Source of the DNA: Ezakiella sp. | Lineage (GTDB): Bacteria > Bacillota > Clostridia > Tissierellales > Peptoniphilaceae | Length of the DNA stretch: 64,000 nt | Assembly (NCBI GenBank): GCA_022766605.1 | Contig: JALEOH010000030.1 | Coordinates: forward strand, 145,093 to 209,092 | Direction: 5' to 3' | Program-made: the position numbers and the translations under genes | Notes under the pieces: model-generated | What the model saw: the letters and a program-made list of their open reading frames with translations, nothing else | What the model was told of the DNA's origin: nothing | The model's database searches: none | Shown here: positions 1 to 10,286 of the stretch, one piece after another | Position numbering within the stretch: the first letter of the stretch is position 1 | Layout of the letters: the number at the start of each line of letters is the position of its first letter

Positions 1-1062
1 TTATTTATTTTAAATATTTTTACATTAAACTTAAGCGCACAGATATTGACGGAAAATAAATCCGTTGCTGGAGTAAATGTAAATATGGTTAAAGTTAAGC
101 TTCAAGATGGAGTAAAGCTTCGTACGGCAAAGGCAAATGATAAGTTAATTGGATCGAAGGCATTTGGTGCAATGATAAATGACTATGGTGCAAAGGCCGC
201 AATTAATGCCAATTATTTCGATGCATATAAGACGCTTGAGCCAATGGCAACTATTATCAAAGGTGGAAATGTAATTCATATGGTTGGAAATTCCGCAAGC
301 CTAATGGTATATGATAATAATAAGGTTCATATGGATACTGTTACTCTAAAATATTTTGGATTTTTAGATGGCAAAAAGGAAAACAAATATATTGTTGAGA
401 CCAATAAGATGGAATTTAATACTTTTAATATTTGGTATGTTAATACGCCCATGAACGATACTAGCGGAGTATATATGTATACTAAATATAGAAATGCGGA
501 TATAGTATTAAATGAGGGGACCGTTATTGAGGTTGTAAATAACAAAGTATCAAGGACTTATAAACCACAAGGCAAGGTCATAATTCCAGACAATGGATAT
601 ATAATTTATTACGGAAAAGACGCTGCCGATAGCGAGTATATCAATGCGAGATTTAGAGTGGGAAGAACTGTTGGACTTGAATTAATTGATCAAAATAATT
701 CAAAGACTTTTAAGGCAGGAGATAAGGACATTCCTTATTCTAGTATAACAGATATGATTGCGGCAGGCCCGATGCTAGTTAAAGACGGCAAAAATGTTGT
801 TAAAGATAGTAAGGCTAGCTTTAAAGAGGAGAAGATCTATAAAAATGCAGCTCCAAGATCTGCAATTGGAGTGACTGCAGATAATTATCTTATAATGCTA
901 ACGACATCTGCAACGGTCGACAAACTAGCAGAAGTTATGCTTAGTCTTGGCTGTGTAAATGCGATGAATTTAGATGGAGGAGCATCTTCTGGATTATATG
1001 CAAATGGAAGAATGATAAAAACTCCAGGTAGAAATTTAAATACAATATTTATGGTTCAATAA
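1..1062 (+). CDS. Phosphodiester glycosidase-like (NAGPA-type) secreted protein, 5' end missing
   Basis: The frame is open from base 1, so the gene starts before the window. TTG at 46 is the first possible start inside it, but the codons before it read as the end of a hydrophobic signal peptide (ending SAQ), so the N-terminus is probably off the left edge. The rest matches the NAGPA/DUF2233 family: INANYFD near the start, AAPRSAIGV about two thirds in, and [10 protein letters not shown] near the end. Family members are exported and several cleave phosphodiester-linked sugars, or are annotated as exopolysaccharide proteins. Substrate here is unknown. A hairpin terminator follows the stop codon. 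Confidence 0.75.
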   Translation, partial: LFILNIFTLNLSAQILTENKSVAGVNVNMVKVKLQDGVKLRTAKANDKLIGSKAFGAMINDYGAKAAINANYFDAYKTLEPMATIIKGGNVIHMVGNSASLMVYDNNKVHMDTVTLKYFGFLDGKKENKYIVETNKMEFNTFNIWYVNTPMNDTSGVYMYTKYRNADIVLNEGTVIEVVNNKVSRTYKPQGKVIIPDNGYIIYYGKDAADSEYINARFRVGRTVGLELIDQNNSKTFKAGDKDIPYSSITDMIAAGPMLVKDGKNVVKDSKASFKEEKIYKNAAPRSAIGVTADNYLIMLTTSATVDKLAEVMLSLGCVNAMNLDGGASSGLYANGRMIKTPGRNLNTIFMVQ

Positions 1063-1076
1063 ATAAGCGAAACTTT

Positions 1077-1105
1077 AGAGAGCAGCTGGTAATTTGCTCT
1101 CTTTT
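1077..1105 (+). terminator. Intrinsic terminator after the glycosidase-like gene
   Basis: A perfect 8-bp stem, AGAGAGCA at 1077-1084 with TGCTCTCT at 1095-1102, has a 10-nt loop and is followed by a short T run. Confidence 0.6.
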
Positions 1106-1106
1106 A

Positions 1107-1115
1107 TGTTATAAT
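1107..1115 (+). promoter_or_regulatory. Extended -10 promoter of pnp
   Basis: TGTTATAAT is a consensus extended -10 (TGn plus TATAAT at 1110-1115). No clear -35 is visible. The leader would be about 18 nt and holds the ribosome binding site GGAGG just before the pnp start. Confidence 0.6.
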
Positions 1116-1139
1116 AAACTTGTATATATAGGAGGAAAG

Positions 1140-3335
1140 ATGGAGAAGATATTTAAGACCGACCTGGCTGGTCGGGAACTTTCCGTATCGATTGGTAAGT
1201 ATGCAGAACAAGCGGCAGGCGCTTGTTTTATAAGATACGGAGACACAGTGTTATTGGTCACTGCAACGAGTTCAAAAAAACCAAGAGAAGGAGTGGATTT
1301 TTTCCCTCTTAGTGTTGATTATGAAGAAAAATATTATGCAGCAGGAAAAATTCCTGGTGGATTTATAAAACGTGAGGGTCGTCCTAGCGAACATGCTATT
1401 TTAACCAGTAGACTAATTGATAGGCCGATTAGACCTCTATTTCCAGAAGGATATAGAAATGATGTACAAGTAATTGCTGAGCTTATGAGCTATGATCCCG
1501 ATTGTTCAAGCCAAGTAGCAGCTATGATTGGCGCCTCAATTGCGCTTAGCATTTCTGATATTCCTTTTAACGGACCAATTGGGGCTGTTCAAATAGGCTT
1601 TATCGATAAGAAATATATAGTTAATCCAACTGTGGAAGAATCGGACAAATCCGATATCAATCTAACAGTTGCAGGAACACATGATGCAATAATGATGGTA
1701 GAAGCTGGGGCAAATGAAGTAAGTGAGAGTGAAATGCTTGAAGCTATTATGATTGCTCATGAAGAAATAAAAAAAATCACTGAATTTATCAATGAAATTG
1801 TAAAGGAAGTGGGCAAAGAAAAACAAGCCTATACTCCTTTTGAAATAGATCCTGAAGTTAAAGAAAAGATCAATGCAGAATATAAGGATGCCGTTGTTAA
1901 AGCTATGAATCATGCGGATAAAATGGCTAGGGTTAAGGAGACCGATGAGCTTGTCGATAAGATAAAGACAGAGATGATAGAACTTTTCCCTGAAAAGATG
2001 AATAGTATTGCTGCTGCAATTGATGAGATGGAATATAATGAAGTAAGACGTCAAATTCTCGTAGATGGTGTAAGACCAGACATGAGAGATTTTGATGAAA
2101 TTAGACCACTTTCCGCAGAGGTAGCGTTACTTCCACGTACTCATGGTTCTGGACTATTTAAAAGAGGACAAACTCAAGTATTAAGCATTGCAACGCTTGG
2201 AGTTGGTGATGATGCTCAGGTGATAGACGGAATGCTTGATGAATATGAAAAAAAATATATTCACCACTATAATTTCCCTCCATTTTCAGTTGGAGACACC
2301 AAGCCTTTAAGATCGCCTGGAAGACGTGAGATTGGTCATGGTGCACTTGCAGAAAGAGCGCTTGTGCCAGTTATACCATCACAAGAAGATTTTCCATATA
2401 CTATAAGAGTTGTCTCAGAGGTCTTAAGCTCGAATGGTTCGAGTTCGCAAGCCTCTATTTGTGGTTCGACTCTTGCCCTTATGGATGCTGGTGTTCCAAT
2501 TAAGAGACCAGTAGCTGGTATTGCAATGGGGCTTGTAAGTGGAGATAATGGAGAAAAAGTAATATTAACTGATATTCAGGGACTAGAAGACCATCTTGGA
2601 GATATGGATTTTAAGGTTGCAGGCACAACAGAGGGAATTACCGCTCTTCAAATGGACATAAAGATTTCGGGAATTGATAGAAATATACTTGAAGAAGCAC
2701 TTCAAAAGGCTAAAAAAGCAAGATTTACCATATTGGATGTGATAAATTCAGCAATAGATAAACCAAGAGAAGATATTTCTCCATATGCCCCTAGATTGAT
2801 TCAAATGCAAATAGATCCAGAAAAAATAAGAGAAGTAATTGGCACTGGTGGTAAAGTCATAAATGCCATTATCGCTGAAACAGGAGTTAAAATCGATATC
2901 GAAGACGATGGATCTGTTGTAATAGCATCAGTTGATTCTGCTCAGGGATTGAGGGCTAAGGAGATAATTGAAAACATAGTAAAAGATCCTGAAATCGGTG
3001 AAGTATATGAAGGTAAAGTCACTAAAATAATGAATTTTGGCGCATTTGTAAGCATATTAAATGGCAAGGAAGGGCTGCTTCATATTTCACAAATAGATCA
3101 TAATAGAGTTGAAAAAGTGGAAGATGTATTAAAAACTGGCGATGATGTAACAGTTAAAGTAATAGGAATCGATAAGGATGGCAAGATCGATCTTTCAAGA
3201 AAAGCTCTTTTACCGGTTCCAGAAGGATTTGTAGAAGAAAGACCACGCGATAGAGGTGGAAGACGTGAAAGATCCGATAGACCTGATAAGCCACGCCATA
3301 GACGTCCAGGAAGAGATAATGATGGAGACAATTAA
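1140..3335 (+). CDS. pnp: Polyribonucleotide nucleotidyltransferase (PNPase)
   Basis: 731 aa, full length. Phosphorolytic 3'-5' exoribonuclease of cytoplasmic mRNA decay. Order of parts: first RNase PH domain (about 1-140), helical linker (about 240-320), catalytic second RNase PH domain (about 325-540), KH domain from about residue 553 ([15 protein letters not shown]), S1 domain from about 619 ([17 protein letters not shown]), and an Arg/Asp-rich tail. The ATG follows AGGAGGAA. The dut start overlaps its last codons, so pnp leads a long operon. Identification is certain from the domain order and motifs. Confidence 0.97.
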   Translation: MEKIFKTDLAGRELSVSIGKYAEQAAGACFIRYGDTVLLVTATSSKKPREGVDFFPLSVDYEEKYYAAGKIPGGFIKREGRPSEHAILTSRLIDRPIRPLFPEGYRNDVQVIAELMSYDPDCSSQVAAMIGASIALSISDIPFNGPIGAVQIGFIDKKYIVNPTVEESDKSDINLTVAGTHDAIMMVEAGANEVSESEMLEAIMIAHEEIKKITEFINEIVKEVGKEKQAYTPFEIDPEVKEKINAEYKDAVVKAMNHADKMARVKETDELVDKIKTEMIELFPEKMNSIAAAIDEMEYNEVRRQILVDGVRPDMRDFDEIRPLSAEVALLPRTHGSGLFKRGQTQVLSIATLGVGDDAQVIDGMLDEYEKKYIHHYNFPPFSVGDTKPLRSPGRREIGHGALAERALVPVIPSQEDFPYTIRVVSEVLSSNGSSSQASICGSTLALMDAGVPIKRPVAGIAMGLVSGDNGEKVILTDIQGLEDHLGDMDFKVAGTTEGITALQMDIKISGIDRNILEEALQKAKKARFTILDVINSAIDKPREDISPYAPRLIQMQIDPEKIREVIGTGGKVINAIIAETGVKIDIEDDGSVVIASVDSAQGLRAKEIIENIVKDPEIGEVYEGKVTKIMNFGAFVSILNGKEGLLHISQIDHNRVEKVEDVLKTGDDVTVKVIGIDKDGKIDLSRKALLPVPEGFVEERPRDRGGRRERSDRPDKPRHRRPGRDNDGDN

Positions 3336-3762
3336 AGTTAAAATTATAAATAAGAGCAATAATCCGCTTCCAGAATATAAGACAGAAGGCTCAGCTGGCA
3401 TGGATTTAAGGGCTTATTTAACAGAAGAAATTATACTAAAACCAGGTGAATATAGAGTTGTTCCAACGGGAATTTATGTTGAAATCCCCGTTGGATTCCA
3501 ATTAAATATTTTAGCAAGATCTGGCTTTGCTGCTAAATACGGCATAAGTTTGGTCAATGGAGTTGGTCTTATAGATTCCGACTATCGTGGAGAACTCGGA
3601 GCTATTTTAATCAACCACGGCAAAGAGGATTTTAAAATAGCTAATGGCGATAGGATAGCTCAAATGGTTTTAAATAGATATGAAAAGATGGACCTAGAAG
3701 AGGTTGAAATATTAAGCGAGACAGAAAGAGGGGAAGGGGGCTTTGGCTCCACGGGCAAATGA
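3319..3762 (+). CDS. dut: dUTP diphosphatase
   Basis: 147 aa, normal trimeric dUTPase length. Hydrolyses dUTP to dUMP and PPi, keeping uracil out of DNA and supplying dTMP synthesis. All five family motifs are visible in order: [40 protein letters not shown] and the flexible C-terminal [10 protein letters not shown]. The frame is open further upstream to 3256, but that part lies inside pnp and lacks family similarity. Two adjacent ATGs (3319, 3322) sit 8 and 11 nt after AGG at 3308-3310. The start overlaps the end of pnp, suggesting coupled translation. Confidence 0.95.
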   Translation: MMETIKVKIINKSNNPLPEYKTEGSAGMDLRAYLTEEIILKPGEYRVVPTGIYVEIPVGFQLNILARSGFAAKYGISLVNGVGLIDSDYRGELGAILINHGKEDFKIANGDRIAQMVLNRYEKMDLEEVEILSETERGEGGFGSTGK

Positions 3763-4577
3763 TAGAAATTTTAAAGATGATAATACTTGGAATTGTACAG
3801 GGGATTACAGAATTCCTTCCAATTTCAAGCTCAGGACATTTAATAGTATTTGAAAATCTATTAGGACTAGAAGAACCAGGATTATTTGTTGCTCAAATGC
3901 TACACTTTGGTACTTTTTTATCCGTATTTATTGTTTTCTGGAAAGATATAAAAAATATAATTATTGAATTTTTCAAGATGATAATAAGTATCTTTAAGAG
4001 AGAAAAATTTAGTTTAAATGGAACTCAAAAAATGGGTCTTAATATCATTATTGCAAGTATTCCAACGGCGATTATTGCCTTTGGATTTGAGGATAGCTTT
4101 AAAGTTTACTATGAGAATTTAAAGTTTGTTGCTATAATGTTTTTGGTAACAGCATTTCTTTTATTTATTATCGACAAAGGTAAAAAGGGTCATAAATCAT
4201 CTGAGTCGCTTTCTTATTTTGGAGCCTTTGCGATAGGATCAGTCCAAGGCATAGCCATACTCCCTGGCATTTCTCGCTCAGGTTCTACAATATTTGCCGG
4301 CTCGCAACTTGGACTTAAGAAATCTGAAGCAGCTAGATTTTCTTTTTTAATGAGCTTACCAGCTACATTTGGTGCATTCATATTTGGCATAAAAGATGTG
4401 GTTGTTGCAGGAGAAGCCATAAGCTTTTCTTTTCCACTTATCATTGGAATGGTTGTAGCAGCAGTTGTTGGAATTGTTTCGATCAAATTTTTAATAAATT
4501 TGCTAAACAAGAATAAGATGAGTTATTTTTCAATTTATTTGGTAATTATTGCATTAATTACCTTTGTTATGGGATAG
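3759..4577 (+). CDS. uppP: Undecaprenyl-diphosphatase
   Basis: 272 aa integral membrane protein of the BacA/UppP family, which recycles undecaprenyl diphosphate to the monophosphate carrier used for peptidoglycan and other wall polymers; overproduction gives bacitracin resistance in other species. The two signature segments are present: GIVQGITEFLPISSSGH near the N-terminus and LPGISRSGSTI at about residue 167. Several hydrophobic helices span the rest. Its ATG overlaps the dut stop as ATGA, so it is translationally coupled. Confidence 0.96.
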   Translation: MIEILKMIILGIVQGITEFLPISSSGHLIVFENLLGLEEPGLFVAQMLHFGTFLSVFIVFWKDIKNIIIEFFKMIISIFKREKFSLNGTQKMGLNIIIASIPTAIIAFGFEDSFKVYYENLKFVAIMFLVTAFLLFIIDKGKKGHKSSESLSYFGAFAIGSVQGIAILPGISRSGSTIFAGSQLGLKKSEAARFSFLMSLPATFGAFIFGIKDVVVAGEAISFSFPLIIGMVVAAVVGIVSIKFLINLLNKNKMSYFSIYLVIIALITFVMG

Positions 4578-4579
4578 TT

Positions 4580-6910
4580 ATGGATAGAAAGACTAATAGA
4601 AGCACAAGAAATACGAGAAGAAAATCAAAAAACAAATTTAATAAAGAGCAAAAACTGATATATTTTGGAATTTCACTTTTTCTTTTAAGTCTTTTTTTGA
4701 TACTCTTTATGATATTGCCATGGACGGGCTTTTTAGGAAAATTTATCAATAGCTTCCTAAAGGGCTCTTTTGGCATGCTTGGAAGGATCTTTCCATTTTT
4801 GATATTATATATATCTATAGTTTTTCTATTCGCTGCATTAAGGTCGGATAGAAGAAGATTGATAATTCCTGTTGTAATGATATTTGCAGCATTACTTATT
4901 GTCTTTGATGTGCTTCATGTTAAGACGGGTGATATCTCTATTCACTATCAAAACACAATAGAAGTAGCAATTAAATTTAGAGGTGGTGGAGTAATTGGTA
5001 TGCTTTTATCTCACCTAATTCGGGCTATTGGAGGTAGTTTTGGCGCATATTTATTTGCTGTTATAGTTATTGTGTCGGCTATTTTTTTAAGTTTAAAAGT
5101 AGAGAAAAAGGATGTTATAGAAGGCACCCAAGTTATAACTACTAAAATTGAAAAATCCATAAAGACTGGCATGATTAAAATGAAAAGCAAAGAAAAGGCT
5201 CGCATAGTAAAAAATCCTAATAAGGCTCTTGAAATTGATGAAAAGAAGCCGGAAGTAGTTGATATCGATATAGAATTTGACGATTATAATACAAAGACAG
5301 CTCCTCCGGTAGAAAGCAACATAAATAATGACAATTTATCAAATAAAGCTAACGATCTTCCACTATATACGAAAAAAATCAAGCAAAAGGGTAGCGAGGA
5401 TATAGAACAATTTTCTATACTAAAAGAAGATGAAAAGATTGGCGATAAATATGTCTTTCCGCCAGTAGAACTCCTCAAAATACCAAGTGGTAAGACCGCG
5501 GTAAATAAATCTACAATACAAAAGAAAGCTCGAATAATAGAAGATACTCTAAGGAGTTTTGGAATAGAGGCAAGTGTTGAGAGTATCAACAGAGGTCCAA
5601 CTATTACATGCTATGAACTAAAGCCGGCTACCGGAGTTAAAATTTCAAGAATAGTGGGTCTTAGCGATGATCTATCTATGGCGCTTGAAAGTAAAGATAT
5701 TAGAATAGTTGCTCCAATCCCCGGCAAAAACAGAGTGGGCATTGAAACTCCAAATGATGAAAAAGAAACCCTTTATCTACGTGAAATTATAGAGTCAAAT
5801 GAATTTAAATCATGCCAAGATGAGCTACCAATGGCTCTTGGAAAGGATATTACCGGAAAGACCATAGTGTCGACAATATCGAAGATGCCACATCTTTTGA
5901 TTGCAGGAGCAACTGGATCTGGTAAATCAGTATGTATTAATTCGCTCATAGTAAGCATACTTTATAAATCAAGTCCCGATGAGGTAAAACTTATATTAAT
6001 TGACCCTAAAGTTGTGGAACTCTCAATCTATAATGACATTCCACATTTGATGATCCCAGTTGTGACCGATCCTAAAAAAGCCAGTACAGCTCTTGATTGG
6101 GCAGTTACCGAGATGGAAAGGCGCTATGGATTATTTGCAAAAAGAGGGGCGAGGGATTTTAAATCATATAATGAAAAGATTAAAAATGGAGAAGGAGCCG
6201 AGGGTGAAGAAGTTTTAAAAAAAATAGTTATTATAATAGATGAGCTTGCTGATCTTATGATGGTTGCAGGAAAGGAAGTTGAGGAGTCGATAGCTCGCCT
6301 TGCACAAATGGCAAGAGCTGCTGGTATTCATTTGATAGTTGCTACTCAAAGACCATCTGTTGACGTTATTACAGGCACGATTAAAGCAAATATTCCTTCT
6401 AGAATATCTTTTGCAGTATCATCACAAATCGATTCAAGAACAATACTTGATATGTCAGGAGCAGAAAAACTTCTTGGCATGGGAGATATGTTGTTCTTGC
6501 CATCAGGGCAATCTTCTCCAATTAGAATACAGGGAACTTTTGTATCCGACAAGGAAATAGAAAATATCGTTGATTATATAAAATTAAATAATAAAAAGCA
6601 CGAGTATGAAGAAGAGGTTGAAGAGCAATTAAATACAAACTCAACTATTGCGGATAATAGTGATTTCTTTGATGAATTATTTGACGATGCTGTTTTGTTG
6701 GTTGTAAAGGACAATCAAGGCTCGATTTCCTATCTACAGCGCAGATTAAAGGTCGGTTATTCACGTGCAGCAAGAATGATAGATCGAATGGAAGAGCTGG
6801 GAATAGTTGGGCCAAGCGAGGGAAGCAAGCCAAGAAAAGTGTTGATTGGACTTGATGAGATAGATGAGATTTTATACGGAAAGAAGGAAGTAATGGAAGA
6901 TGGAATATAA
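4580..6910 (+). CDS. ftsK: DNA translocase FtsK/SpoIIIE
   Basis: 776 aa. Septal ATP-driven DNA pump that clears chromosome from the division plane. N-terminal block of about four membrane helices (roughly residues 25-180), a charged linker, then the RecA-like motor with Walker A GATGSGKS at about 442 and Walker B IVIIIDELADLM at about 548, and a C-terminal winged-helix gamma domain (about 695-760, GYSRAARMIDRMEELGIVG) that reads chromosome polarity sequences. Starts 2 nt after uppP. Whether it serves vegetative division or sporulation cannot be told from sequence alone. Confidence 0.96.
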   Translation: MDRKTNRSTRNTRRKSKNKFNKEQKLIYFGISLFLLSLFLILFMILPWTGFLGKFINSFLKGSFGMLGRIFPFLILYISIVFLFAALRSDRRRLIIPVVMIFAALLIVFDVLHVKTGDISIHYQNTIEVAIKFRGGGVIGMLLSHLIRAIGGSFGAYLFAVIVIVSAIFLSLKVEKKDVIEGTQVITTKIEKSIKTGMIKMKSKEKARIVKNPNKALEIDEKKPEVVDIDIEFDDYNTKTAPPVESNINNDNLSNKANDLPLYTKKIKQKGSEDIEQFSILKEDEKIGDKYVFPPVELLKIPSGKTAVNKSTIQKKARIIEDTLRSFGIEASVESINRGPTITCYELKPATGVKISRIVGLSDDLSMALESKDIRIVAPIPGKNRVGIETPNDEKETLYLREIIESNEFKSCQDELPMALGKDITGKTIVSTISKMPHLLIAGATGSGKSVCINSLIVSILYKSSPDEVKLILIDPKVVELSIYNDIPHLMIPVVTDPKKASTALDWAVTEMERRYGLFAKRGARDFKSYNEKIKNGEGAEGEEVLKKIVIIIDELADLMMVAGKEVEESIARLAQMARAAGIHLIVATQRPSVDVITGTIKANIPSRISFAVSSQIDSRTILDMSGAEKLLGMGDMLFLPSGQSSPIRIQGTFVSDKEIENIVDYIKLNNKKHEYEEEVEEQLNTNSTIADNSDFFDELFDDAVLLVVKDNQGSISYLQRRLKVGYSRAARMIDRMEELGIVGPSEGSKPRKVLIGLDEIDEILYGKKEVMEDGI

Positions 6911-8246
6911 TATTTATTTTCTGACATTGGGATGCTCTAAAAACGATATCGATACTGAGTGTATGATGTCTTTATTGAATCAAAAATATAAAATCGTAGA
7001 TGATATAACTATTGCCAATATAGTTGTGGTAAATACTTGTAGTTTTATATTGGATGCAAAAGAACAATCTGTCGACACCATAATGGAGCTTATAAATTTA
7101 AAAGGAGAAGTATTAAAGTATATAGTAGTTGCAGGCTGTTTGGGACAAAGATATCCAGATGATCTTATGAATGATATACCAGAGATTGATGCAATTATTG
7201 GAACCGGTCAGTTATCTAATATAAATAATATATTAAACGATATGATAGAAGGTAAGAGATGCGCATACACTTCCAATGTAAATGATCCATATCCCGAAGA
7301 TAGTAAGAGAGTTGACTTTAAAAGAAGTCAATATATTAAGATCTCTGAGGGATGCAATAATCATTGCAGCTATTGTATAATTCCAAAATTGCGCGGTAAA
7401 ATGAGATCTAGATCAATTGAAGATATTGTGCGAGAGGCAGAGTATTTAAGTCAAAATGGAACGAGAGAATTAATATTAATTGCACAAAATACAACGGAAT
7501 ATGGCAAGGACAATTATGGTATGCCAATGCTTGATAAATTGTTAATCGAGCTAAATAAAATTAGGAACTTAACATGGATTAGGGTATTATATATGTATCC
7601 TGAAGGATTCTATCCAGAGCTAATAGATGCTATAAAAAAATGTGAAAAAGTTGTAAATTATGTAGATATGCCATTGCAGCATATATCAGATCCCGTTCTT
7701 AAATCTATGAACAGGCATTCTACAAAAGAATCCGTCTTAAAATTAATCGATGATTTAAGAAAAGAAATTCCAGACATAATAATAAGATCTACTTTTATAG
7801 TTGGCTTTGCCACTGAAAGCGAAGGGGATTATAATGAGCTAATCGACTTTATTAAAGAATATAAATTAGATAGAGTTGGAGTATTTTGCTATTCGCTTGA
7901 GGAGGGAACACGTGCATATAAGTGGGGATCTCCAATTAGCGAAGAGATAAAAGAGCAGAGACGAGACAGATTGATGAGCATTCAAGCTGACATCTCATAT
8001 AATAAACTCAAAGAGAGAGCTGGCTCAACTATGATGGCGCTTATTGAAGACTATCAGGATGGAAAATATATTGGGAGGACATATATGGACTCACCTGGCG
8101 TCGATGGAACTGTTATAATAGATAGTGAAAATCCACTTAAAATCGGTGAATTTTACGATATTTTAATAACAGGAGCTGACTATTATGATTTAGAAGGAAA
8201 AGAGGTAGGAATTCATGAATTTACCAAACAAAATTACAGTCGTTAG
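6900..8246 (+). CDS. rimO: Ribosomal protein uS12 (Asp) methylthiotransferase
   Basis: 448 aa radical-SAM enzyme. It thiomethylates a conserved Asp of ribosomal protein S12. The N-terminal MTTase domain carries Cys12 in LGCSKND, Cys47 in NTCSF and Cys80 in AGCLGQR, binding one 4Fe-4S cluster. The radical-SAM cluster cysteines are Cys152, Cys156 and Cys159 (EGCNNHCSYC). A TRAM-like domain ends the protein. LGCSKN followed by D.E favours RimO over the tRNA enzyme MiaB. The start overlaps ftsK by 11 nt and its 3' end overlaps pgsA by 32 nt. Confidence 0.94.
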   Translation: MEYNIYFLTLGCSKNDIDTECMMSLLNQKYKIVDDITIANIVVVNTCSFILDAKEQSVDTIMELINLKGEVLKYIVVAGCLGQRYPDDLMNDIPEIDAIIGTGQLSNINNILNDMIEGKRCAYTSNVNDPYPEDSKRVDFKRSQYIKISEGCNNHCSYCIIPKLRGKMRSRSIEDIVREAEYLSQNGTRELILIAQNTTEYGKDNYGMPMLDKLLIELNKIRNLTWIRVLYMYPEGFYPELIDAIKKCEKVVNYVDMPLQHISDPVLKSMNRHSTKESVLKLIDDLRKEIPDIIIRSTFIVGFATESEGDYNELIDFIKEYKLDRVGVFCYSLEEGTRAYKWGSPISEEIKEQRRDRLMSIQADISYNKLKERAGSTMMALIEDYQDGKYIGRTYMDSPGVDGTVIIDSENPLKIGEFYDILITGADYYDLEGKEVGIHEFTKQNYSR

Positions 8247-8751
8247 ATTATTATTAGTACCAGTATTTATTGCCTTATTTTATTATTATCAATATAGCTA
8301 TATAGCTGGAATTATTTTTACAATAGCAGCACTCTCTGACTTTCTAGATGGATATCTTGCTAGAAAAAACAATCAAATAACCACTTTTGGCAAGTTTATG
8401 GATCCGCTTGCAGATAAAATCCTTGTTGTATCAGCGCAGGTGCTTTTACTTGAAGAGGGAGTAATATCAGCTCTTCCTGTAATAGTTACTGTTTATCGCG
8501 AATTTGCAGTTAGCGGTTATAGGTTGATAGCAGCCACTCACGGCAAGACAATAGCAGCTGGCATATCCGGTAAGATTAAAACAGTAACACAAATGATTGG
8601 AATAGTAATAGTATTATTTACTAAAGGCTTTCCAGCTCTTGATAATATAATGAGATTTGGCGTAATATTAATTGATATATCGGCGGTAATTGCTGTTATT
8701 TCACTTATAATGTATATAAAGCAAAATTCTCATGTCCTTAGTTTTGACTGA
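8215..8751 (+). CDS. pgsA: CDP-diacylglycerol-glycerol-3-phosphate 3-phosphatidyltransferase
   Basis: 178 aa membrane enzyme making phosphatidylglycerol phosphate, the committed step to phosphatidylglycerol. The CDP-alcohol phosphatidyltransferase motif begins at Asp45 (LDGYLARK, then FGKFMDPLADK), with all metal-binding aspartates in place. Several hydrophobic helices follow. The ATG lies 32 nt inside rimO with AGGAAT upstream. The rimO-pgsA-cinA/pncC-recA order is common in Bacillota and supports the call. Confidence 0.94.
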   Translation: MNLPNKITVVRLLLVPVFIALFYYYQYSYIAGIIFTIAALSDFLDGYLARKNNQITTFGKFMDPLADKILVVSAQVLLLEEGVISALPVIVTVYREFAVSGYRLIAATHGKTIAAGISGKIKTVTQMIGIVIVLFTKGFPALDNIMRFGVILIDISAVIAVISLIMYIKQNSHVLSFD

Positions 8752-8752
8752 T

Positions 8753-9232
8753 ATGAAAGACGATAATATAATTGAAATTTGCAGTGAAATTTTAAACATT
8801 TGCAAGGAAAAATCCTACACCATTTCCACATGCGAAAGTTTTACAGGAGGACTTATTGCTTCTAATATCACTAATATAGCTGGATCATCGGATATATATT
8901 ATGGTGGTTTTGTGACATATATGATAGATGCAAAAGTGGATATACTCGGCATAGAAAGAGATTTTATAAACGAGTATGGAGTAGTTAGCCATGAGGTTGC
9001 AAGAAAAATGGCTATAAAAGCTAAAGAGATTTTAAATACTGATATATCAATCTCTTCAACTGGATATGCAGGACCCAATAATGGAGATGAAAATGGACAT
9101 TTTTTTGTGGCTATTGCAATTGGAGATAAGATATATTCATTTGAAGAAAGAATAGAACTAGATAGAATTGGAGTAAAAAATGCTGGTGCAAAAATTGCGC
9201 TTGCACATTTATTAGAATATATAGATAAGTAA
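8753..9232 (+). CDS. pncC: CinA C-terminal family protein (nicotinamide-nucleotide amidohydrolase)
   Basis: 159 aa from ATG 8753, which follows the pgsA stop by one base; an alternative ATG at 8732 inside pgsA lacks a ribosome binding site. Family motifs are [15 protein letters not shown] near the N-terminus and [18 protein letters not shown]. PncC deamidates NMN in pyridine nucleotide recycling. Only the amidase domain is present: the N-terminal COG1058 domain of full-length CinA is missing, as in many genomes. Placement directly before recA is typical for cinA/pncC. Confidence 0.88.
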   Translation: MKDDNIIEICSEILNICKEKSYTISTCESFTGGLIASNITNIAGSSDIYYGGFVTYMIDAKVDILGIERDFINEYGVVSHEVARKMAIKAKEILNTDISISSTGYAGPNNGDENGHFFVAIAIGDKIYSFEERIELDRIGVKNAGAKIALAHLLEYIDK

Positions 9233-9242
9233 AGGAGATAGT

Positions 9243-10280
9243 ATGAACGAACAAAGACAAAAAGCACTTGATAAGGCTATGGCAGATATTACCAAACAAT
9301 TTGGTAAAGGCTCGATAATGAAACTTGGGGATAAGAGTTCTATGCAAGTTGAATCTATCCCAACTGGAAGTATTGATTTAGATATAGCATTAGGCATTGG
9401 AGGAATTCCAAAGGGAAGGATAATTGAAATCTTTGGCCCTGAGAGTTCAGGAAAGACAACGGTTTCTTTGCATATAATTGCAGAAGTTCAAAAAAGAGGT
9501 GGCATTGCAGCCTTCATAGATGCGGAGCACGCCCTTGATCCAACATATGCAAAAAATCTCGGGGTCGATACTGATAATTTAATCATATCTCAACCGGATT
9601 TTGGTGAGCAAGCTCTCGAGATAGTTGAATCACTCGTTAGAAGTGGTGCCGTGGATTTAATTGTAGTAGACTCGGTTGCAGCGCTTGTTCCAAAGGTTGA
9701 ACTAGAAGGAGAGATGAGCGATTTACAAGTTGGAGCTCATGCTAGACTAATGTCAAAAGCCATGAGAAAGCTTGCTGGTGCAATCAATATCTCAAAGACC
9801 ACTTGTGTATTTATCAATCAAGTTCGTGAAAAGGTTGGAGGATATGGAAACCCTGAGACGACTACAGGTGGACGCGCATTAAAATTCTATGCCTCTGTAC
9901 GTCTTGAGATAAGACGTAAGGAGCAGATTAAAGATAAAGAGGACTTTATTGGAAATAAAACCACCGCAAAAGTAGTAAAAAATAAAGTGGCTCCACCATT
10001 TAAAACAGCGGAGTTCGATATAATGTATGGGGAAGGTATTTCTAAATCGGGCGATATATTAAATATGGCTGTGAAAAATGACTTGATTAAAAAGGCTGGA
10101 AGCTGGTTCTCATATAATGGTGAAAATATTGGGCAAGGCGCTGAAAATGCAAAGGCATGGTTAATAAATAATCCTGAGATCATGGATCAATTGGATAAGG
10201 AGATTAGAACTATTTACAATCTGCCGATCGTTGAATTCGATGAGAATAGAGAAGTAAAAGCAGCTCCTAAAAATGTATAA
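9243..10280 (+). CDS. recA: Recombinase RecA
   Basis: 345 aa. Forms filaments on single-stranded DNA for homologous recombination and SOS co-protease activity. Walker A is GPESSGKTT at residues 65-73; [20 protein letters not shown] includes L2-region residues; the C-terminus is short and less acidic than in E. coli. The ribosome binding site AAAGGAG precedes the ATG. I see no SOS box immediately upstream, so it probably depends on upstream operon promoters. Confidence 0.98.
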   Translation: MNEQRQKALDKAMADITKQFGKGSIMKLGDKSSMQVESIPTGSIDLDIALGIGGIPKGRIIEIFGPESSGKTTVSLHIIAEVQKRGGIAAFIDAEHALDPTYAKNLGVDTDNLIISQPDFGEQALEIVESLVRSGAVDLIVVDSVAALVPKVELEGEMSDLQVGAHARLMSKAMRKLAGAINISKTTCVFINQVREKVGGYGNPETTTGGRALKFYASVRLEIRRKEQIKDKEDFIGNKTTAKVVKNKVAPPFKTAEFDIMYGEGISKSGDILNMAVKNDLIKKAGSWFSYNGENIGQGAENAKAWLINNPEIMDQLDKEIRTIYNLPIVEFDENREVKAAPKNV

Positions 10281-10286
10281 TTTTTA

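Noticed and set aside
1662..2054. Minus-strand open frame of 130 codons inside pnp
   Set aside because: Phe/Cys/His-rich shadow of the PNPase linker; no start signals.
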